The notes under the pieces: model-generated | What the model was told of the DNA's origin: nothing | Database searches by the model: none | The model's input: the letters and a program-made list of their open reading frames with translations, nothing else | Translations under genes and position numbers: made by a program | In this document: positions 56,800 through 64,000 of the stretch, piece after piece | Layout of the letters: each line of letters starts with the position of its first letter | How positions within the stretch are numbered: the first letter of the stretch is position 1 | Assembly: GCF_954871325.1 (NCBI RefSeq) | Contig: NC_088778.1 | Span: forward strand, 26,893,120-26,957,119 | Reading direction: 5' to 3' | Length of the DNA: 64,000 nt | Origin: Gordionus sp. m RMFG-2023 | Lineage: Eukaryota; Nematomorpha; Gordioida; Chordodea; Parachordodidae

Positions 56800-58940
56800 A
56801 TAATATATCGTAAATAAATTTTTATAGAATGTTTTGCTAAGGCGCGGAGTTTTAAAAGCTAAATTAGAAGTCGCGATAAAAAATTTTTTTTTTATCACTT
56901 CTTTTTTTTCGATCATTAGTGTAATATATTATGTGTAAATAATATTTGATTATATAATAATCATCATATAAAAAATATAATCATTTTTTTATTCTAACAC
57001 ATTATGTCAGATTAGAGATTTTATAGAGCACCGACCCTTACCTTGATAACCGTTTTCTAATTGATATTTAATATAATAACATTCAAAGACAACTATGGTT
57101 AAATGGTTCCAACTAGATATAACAGGAAATTAGATATGCTCGAAAGTATTTCTGGAACTAATGATTAAGAATCGGCTTAAAAAATGTTTTAAAAAGAATT
57201 GGAAAACATTTTCTTTAACTTTAAAAACTAAAGAATTTGAGTGAAGGAACTATTAATATCTCTTTTAAAAATTTGAGGAAACAAACTGAATTTCTTTCAT
57301 TTGCAAAAGGGCCAACCTTTAAATTGTCATTACTTTAAGGAAAGATAGAAACTTATTTAATAGAAAACGATATTGATAGCTCTGAGGTTATTTCACTCAA
57401 TAAAAATATTTTAAAGATACTAACGTTAAGATTTAGTATTAGCGATATGCAGGTAATATTATAAAGGTGTTGGCTTCTATTACTCAACCCCTGATTTCAA
57501 AAAATTATAACATCTTATCAAAATATATAACAGACCAAAATTGTACGCCTTATATTGAATTTAGTACAAATAAAATACTCAAACTTCTATAGAATCATAA
57601 TATTCTAATTAGTAAATGTAAAGAATGAAAGCTAGGGGAATATGTGAAATAGTTAACTAACAAAGTAAGCAAGTAATCAATGAAAAACACCAATTATTAT
57701 TCTACTATAAGTGAATTAGAACTAAGGATGTCATATCCTTATTGGATAACGTCATCCATAGGATGTAGAGTTATATAGGTTTAGGATAGAAAAAAACTTC
57801 CACACATTTTCATGTTACAAAAAAGAATCGTTGTTTTCCAGCAACTATCATTTGGGTTGGTGTTGAATTCAAGGAGATTATCCTTAAGTTCGACAATAAA
57901 GTTATATTTATATATGATAAAATTTGAAAATGGAATTTGAATTTATAATTAATCTTTCTAATAATAAATAGAGTTATTACTAGCATAAATTCATGGGGGA
58001 GGGGGCTACCAATTACATTTTTGGATGAAATAGGGCAAAATATATTCCTGTAAAAATTTATTTAATGAAGACCTTTTCTAATAGATATTATCGACCAAAG
58101 TCAATAAATTGCATACAATCATAGTTTATTTTAAATAAAAAAAAGAAGCTTCCTTCTAAATATAGAAATTAATTTTTTTTAAAATAAAATTAATATCAAA
58201 ATATACCTCCAGAAATATAATTATACTATACTATTTTATATAATTATTCCCTGATTAATATATATTATATTACAATTATATTAATTTCTGTTAAAATAGT
58301 ATTTTGCCAATCATTTTATGTATAGGAGCTTATTATTTAGGCCATTGTAATTAAAAATTCAAATTCTTATGAGGGTAGATATAGGTTGAAGGCTTACCTC
58401 TAGTTAATTTTCTATAATGTAGACGCTGATTAGGATTAAATGTGAGAGAGATATTGGTTAGGGTAATTAAAGGTTTGAGGTGGGATATATTTAAACAAGT
58501 CAGCTGTTATAACGGCAATTTCCTTGAGTTAGATAATAAATGGACGTTATACATTATATAATATCATTGCTCCGAATCACGCCTCCCGCCTGCTGACATG
58601 TTTTTCAACGCGTGCAGGTTTAGGTATGTCTAAAAATATAGTTGTTCGTGATAAGTTAATTGTAATGATTAGTCATTAATAATAATTTAAATTTATAAAA
58701 ATTTTCTTTCTTTTTCTATAATATATTTTTTTTGAATCTATATAATACAAATGATTCAAAAAATTAAGAACATCAAAGTATATTAAAATAATTTAAAACG
58801 ATTAAAAAAACTGGTTAAATAATAAAAATTGCTATTTTTAATATAATTTAAGCGCTATTATATATATTTTACTGAATTCCTTTTACATGTTACTCAAGTT
58901 TTTATTCTAATTTTTTTTTATAAATTTTAAATAATTTTAA
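56800..58940. other. AT-rich stretch, decayed coding at 57250-57600
   Basis: On the plus strand 57280-57455 reads FLSFAKGPTFKLSLL, then GKIETYLIENDIDSSEVISL and NKNILKILTLRFSISDMQ. A shifted frame at 57465-57592 reads VLASITQPLISKNYNILSKY then ITDQNCTPYIEFSTNKILKL and a stop. The text looks protein-like but has breaks and no recognised family, so it is a probable pseudogene or worn element. The rest is AT-rich. Confidence 0.3.
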
Positions 58941-58946
58941 AGGATA

Positions 58947-59310
58947 TATGTTAACGTCATGTGGGTATTTTAGGCAATATGTTATTTTTTAAACTTTAAA
59001 TCAATTTTTAAGCGCATTTTTTTAAATTTAAAAATTGGATTTTACCGGAAATAGCATGTTTAGAATATACCTATATCATGAATTTTATAAAATTTTGCTG
59101 TTAACCTTTGAGTCATTTATAATTTATATAAAAAATCCATGGAAAAACTAATATAAATTATATTAAGCTCAAAAGTTCATAGCGAAAAATGTCTCATATT
59201 TATAGGGTAGGTATTCCAAACATGATAGAAAACATTTCCGGCACGGTAAAAAAATGATTGATAGTTGAAAAAATAACACATTGCCGGAAAAAGGCATTGA
59301 CGCTAACATA
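58947..59310. mobile_element. MITE, TATGTTAGCGTCAATG family
   Basis: 364 bp with inverted ends: left TATGTTAACGTCATGTGG, right (reverse complement) TATGTTAGCGTCAATGCC. TA sits on both flanks. Inner inverted segments TTTTACCGGAAATAGCATG and CATTTCCGGCACGGTAAAA give a second, nested hairpin. It is the sister of the copy in the BTB intron and is better preserved. Confidence 0.6.
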
Positions 59311-59314
59311 TAAA

Positions 59315-61785
59315 CATTTTATTTCCTTGTAAATTTTTTGATTTGAAAAGTATACATAATCAAAGTCCAAATATAACACATAGGTTCCTTCCAGACTGTT
59401 TGTTATATGGACTTGACATAAACCTCAGTTTTCATAATCAACCTTAGTGTCATTCATAACAATTTCAAATTTAATATAAATTTTATTAGTTGATTTGAAA
59501 GTTTTGGTGATAATAATTAAGGATATTTACTGTATTTTTTTTTAAAAAAAGCCTAAATTTATAAAATTTTGTTAAATTCATAAATCAATAAAAAAAGAAT
59601 CATAGAAATTTTTTCAATTACAAAGCACTTAAGAAAAATACTAAACACTTCTTGGAAGCTTGAACCCTTTCTGCTGAAAATCTAGTTATAAAGGTATTAT
59701 TATATTAAAAGAGGATCCAGGTTAATTATTAATTTGAGTCATATTTATGTCTATACTTTAAGGAAGAATTTAAACTGCTGGAATAAATTTAAAATTAAAA
59801 GATCATGAATATTTTATTATTTTTGACTCTTCAGTTAACGAGACTGGAATATATTTCGGTTAGAGGAGAACTGAGAAACACAGGTGAAATTTCAAATAAA
59901 TCCACTTAAACTATTGAGCCAGTCTAGCCTTTTATTACCATTTTGGATAAAATGTGGCTAAAGAACTCGTAAATCAGATTAAATACTTTAACATTTGTTT
60001 GGTTTTGAACTATTTTAATTATTCGACTCGATTTTAGTATTTCAAGCCAATAATATATAATATAATTTCTCTTAAAAAATAATAAAATTTAAATGTTAAT
60101 ATTTACTTTATAAGCAATTTCTCAAAGACAAATATACCGCTATTATATTTTGAAGTAATATCTTATTAAATTTAGGTGTCAAATATTTTACATAATGTCA
60201 ATATCAATGGTTTACTTTTTTTTTTACATAAAAATATAATATGCAGCATTTTAAAATCGCTGTTACAATGAGGGATATGTGTCTTGATTTTCAAATGATA
60301 AATTATTAAAATATAAGGTTTCTAAAATATTTCATATTCATTTCATTTGTTTGGCAATTAAAAATACAACAATTATTATAATATAAACGTGATTATGAAA
60401 GAATTTTAAATTCTAATTTATATTTAAACTCGGAAAATTTCGTGTTTGTTGATAAGAATGGTGTTTGCATTATTTTATTTTTTTATTGAAACAGACCCCT
60501 TTGAATAACTTTGCTGGTAATGTGCAGTGGTTCAAACCTAATGGGGTAATAGGCCAAATTCAATTTGTTTAAATTTATTGAATACCTTGAAATATAAGAA
60601 TGGAGAGGATATGTCTTCCTTTAAGATCAAACTCCTTTCTATATTGTATCCTTTACAATTATAAAGGAGTTATACTTATAATATTCCTTTATATATTATA
60701 TATATATATATTCATAAAAGAAAACTAACATGCTTATATTAAATATATCCATGGTTACATATAGCAATTCAAATAAACCCATCTCACCTTATTAATTATC
60801 TAATTTAAATTGTTTTTTTTGTTAAATTTGATATATATAATTTTTTCGTGGTTTATTTTATATATATGTACATCTTATTTTAAATTCGTTTTTAATATAT
60901 GAAAGAAAATTAAGAAGAAGCTTTATTTGTAGTATTTCTATGTATCCTTTACAATTGTGAGGGAGGCATTATAATTTTCTAATCTAAATACAGTATAAGC
61001 ATTTTTATTAAAAATTTTTTGTTTAAATTTAAATAAATTGAATTGTTTTAAATATAATAAGTTTATCTTTATAGTAATATATTAACTCTCTATAGCTTGT
61101 CCAATTAAATTATTCATTTTTAGCTGTTTGTCTCATTTATGTCATCAACTCAAGTTTGCAATTTATTTATATTTTTTTTGAGAAAAAGGAAATATTATAA
61201 AAAATATTTTCTGATCTGAGTTGATCAAAAAAATAAATAGCACACCAAAACTATATACCGTTGAAGTTTACAATATTTCATTGATAAAATAAAGAATTTT
61301 AAATATTAATTTATTAGCCATAAAGAAATATTTACTATCATATCCAAAGAATTTTATATAATTTTGATGTTATAAAATATTAATAATGTGTATAATAATA
61401 ATTGATTTTTGAGCTTTATCTTTTTAAGAGTATCAAGTGAATTTTGTAAAACAAAATAAAATAATTTGAAACTTGATGAATGAACTATTTAAGATGTGTA
61501 AAGTGTCATAAGCAAATATTTTAAATAAAATTTAAAATAAATAAAATAAATTTTTAAGAATATGATTGTGATACTTTGTCTAATAATATTATTATGGATT
61601 TATGAGAATCGAATACAATTGATAAGAAAAAAAAGTAGTCTTAGAGCATTTGGGAAATAAGGTTATATTATATTTATATTTCCACATCGAATCACAAAGC
61701 TGTTCTTTACGTTCTTATTAAAATAGAGCAAATTCGATGGTTAAATGTTCAAGTCACTTTGGAGGTAACTCTATATTAGATTAAC
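59315..61785. other. AT-rich stretch, no gene seen
   Basis: No gene or named repeat was recognised. An (AT)n run lies at 60695-60710. Confidence 0.45.
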
Positions 61786-61788
61786 ACA

Positions 61789-62061
61789 ATGCCATCAATG
61801 GCACATGCGGCAGACATTCAAAAGATAAAATCTGATAGAAATTACTTAGTAACTAAAAAATATAAAGTTAACCCTTGCTATGGCACCGTTAAAAATATTT
61901 AGGAACAAGCTGAAGATCATGTAATGGGTGAACAAAGATGGTTGTCAAAAAAAGGAGAGCATAGTAATCATAATAATGATGATAGGGCTGACAAAAAGAT
62001 ACTGAGTAGAGAGAAAATAAATAGGCAGTTAAATATAGGTTCAGACTTTCACATCAATTAA
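61789..62061 (+). pseudogene. 91-codon frame with one internal TAG, unknown
   Basis: ATG at 61789 opens MPSMAHAADIQKIKSDRNYL then VTKKYKVNPCYGTVKNI, meets TAG at codon 38, and continues in the same frame EQAEDHVMGEQRWLSKKGEH, SNHNNDDRADKKILSREKIN and RQLNIGSDFHIN to a TAA. The balanced, hydrophilic composition on both sides of the TAG suggests a once-coding frame with a single stop. No family is recognised. It is not bounded by recognised repeats. Confidence 0.35.
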
Positions 62062-62064
62062 AGA

Positions 62065-63955
62065 ATGTTGGAGAACATAAAAAAAATAGGCAGCCATTGA
62101 TTATCCCAGAAAAATAGTTAACAGGCGTTATGCTATTTTAAACTATATTAACGGTGACTTTTAAGGGAAAATATTATTCTTAAATTCAGACTTTGGGCAA
62201 AATGAAATATAACCGATAACTTGTATTGATTGGGGCAAAATAAAACGAGATGCTGGATCAAACACGAATCCTCGAAATAAAGTTCAACAGGGTAGATAAG
62301 ATCCGGCTCGAACCGACCCGTTAAAATTTTTATTTGTTGGTTGGCTTACATCTCGAGTTTGGATATCGATAAGCGAAAGGGAAGTACATTTATTTGAATT
62401 ACATGTTTCGATAAATGGGATTTGCACGACTCTTGAACGCAAAAATGGTGATCTAAACACTTGACTTGGAAAATATGGGGAAGAAGATGAACATAAAATA
62501 TATTATATTAAAATTTATCAATGTTATATTATAATTATTTTATCACAAAAATTGAAAGTTTAGATAAAGGATCTCTTTCCTTTTTTTCATTATTTTAGGT
62601 CTAAATTATATTTTTTCATACTTATTCTAGAAATATACTTTGGCAACCAAAATCATGAATTCCAAAGTCCATTTAATATTTCAGAAAGAATTCAGGAAGC
62701 AGTTTTGATATATAATTAATTTATCACCATATACTCCATCTTATCTTAAATGAACATATTGTAATTCCATCCAAAATCTTTTCCCAAGAGAAAGATGGTG
62801 CTTCAAAAGTCAAAATCAAGATCCAAATGGTCCATTTTTAGAAAAATAATATCAAAAATAATAAGCTTTAGAATTCGAGTATCTTATTGAACAGAACTTT
62901 ATAATGGATGCTATTTGATTCATACAATAATATACATATTAGTATTTAATATAAGTGGAAGCAGTACTTTAACTGACAATTATAACGCTTAATAAATTAA
63001 ACTAATCTATATTTATTATTCATATGTAATGTTTTATTTAAATGTAATAAAAATATTTTACTAAGAACCTGTCTCTCTTATGTAGGCATAACACAATTTA
63101 CTTTTTGATCCCGAAATATACTGTATGATGCCTTTTATATGGAATGTGTAGATTTTAGTTGGCCTCTAGGTCTTTATGGCTTCAAGCACCCTGCGGCTTA
63201 CCAAAACTGTCTACAAAGGAATCTAATAATTTTGGATGTATTAAATAAACAAAATATAGTTATAACGTGAAAAGGTAAGATAACGTCAATAAGTAAATGT
63301 TCTAAGTGATTGCATGTAATATATTAAATAGGAGAAATGCTGTTTTCGTTCTGTCATGCTGTTTATGTCGTTGTTTTGATTATTATTGCTAGGTTAATGG
63401 GCGAAAATATAGGTTTCTAATGAGTAGTGGAGAGGTAAGCTTGAGAATATGAAATGGAGGGAGTACTAATCACATTATAATCGAACCATGGATTCTAGAA
63501 GGATGAGTGATTCCTTATGTGGAGGCTAACAGAGGTCTAAATAGAGTTTGATTGACCCATGCGTCGCCAATCTATATCCTAGATGACTCATCCATGGTAC
63601 TTTATCGATAGGAATCTTTGTATTCTTGAGATTTTGACGGGGAAGGGGCCTAGAAATTAAAATTCCAAATTAAAAAAATACTAAATTTTATAATAAAAAA
63701 TTAGCGGGAAATGGGATAGCTAGCCTCTATAACCCACTGTAATACATATTTATAAATTTGTGTTAAGATGATTTCTAGATCTAGAAAAAGGTGAATTAGT
63801 TTAGATTCCCCTTTCCTTGACAATAAAATCAACGGTGAAGATGTAAGAATACTTAGTAGACTTCCTTTGGGCTTCATTCCGTAAAGATTTCTAAGAGAGC
63901 TCCTACTCTAATAGCGATAATTTTTATAGTAATTGTCATTCGGCATCACTCCTAA
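62065..63955. other. AT-rich stretch, no gene seen
   Basis: No gene supported. At 62240-62360 a GC-richer patch (AAGATCCGGCTCGAACCGACCCG) may be an old MITE. At 63487-63600 inverted CCATGG..GATGAGTGA and TGACTCATCCATGG words could form a hairpin. Confidence 0.4.
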
Positions 63956-63956
63956 C

Positions 63957-64000
63957 TAATGTTGTTAAACGACTTGATTTGCACCGATTCTTAACGCAAT
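63957..64000 (+). mobile_element. hAT-type MITE start, cut by window end
   Basis: TAATGTTGTTAAACGACTTG followed by ATTTGCACCGATTCTTAAC, matching the start of the family; the rest lies outside the window. Confidence 0.5.

Overview
The window is very AT-rich eukaryotic DNA with long non-coding stretches, a GT-AG intron, simple repeats and many decayed transposable elements. The element mix (piggyBac, hAT, a MULE of the FLYWCH-associated animal kind, Ty3/gypsy, several LINEs, a tRNA-like SINE-type repeat) and a BTB-domain exon pair point to an animal. AT-richness and element load would suit a small or parasitic invertebrate such as a myxozoan, but the window alone cannot settle that. No prokaryotic gene, CRISPR array, rRNA gene or intact tRNA gene was seen.

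Layout. 1-3.9 kb: almost featureless, with a string matching the 3' end of Illumina adapters near 738-758 and a scrap of gypsy pol near 1660. 3.9-8.7 kb: two copies of one APE-endonuclease LINE facing away from each other. 10.77-19 kb: a piggyBac derivative (left TTAA end at 10769, shortened transposase gene at 18.4-19.0 kb) into which a broken Ty3/gypsy element (10976-18203) appears to have inserted. 20.4-21.0 kb: a second LINE family, whose other copy is at 53.5-55.1 kb. 21.1-22.25 and 25.35-26.13 kb: repeats carrying a tRNA-like A/B box. Between them, at 22265-23816, is a MULE whose terminal inverted repeats are themselves G-rich tandem arrays. 28.7-31.1 kb: small MITEs and a two-exon BTB gene with a MITE in its intron. 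32.8-35.9 kb: a 446-bp polypyrimidine tract, a 375-bp hairpin, a long-TIR element and a (TTCC)n tract. 41.6-49.4 kb: many copies of a hAT-like MITE, one interrupted by a 1.1-kb hAT element with a perfect 8-bp target-site duplication. 50989-51681: the longest open frame not assignable to an element, encoding a probable secreted or anchored protein. The rest is AT-rich DNA with weak coding scraps.

Most features are mobile elements. The best host-gene candidates are the BTB gene (30375-31110), the 230-codon frame at 50989 and a possible exon at 53285-53492. The most unusual object is the MULE with tandem-array termini. All assignments come from reading the sequence by eye; none has been tested by a database search.
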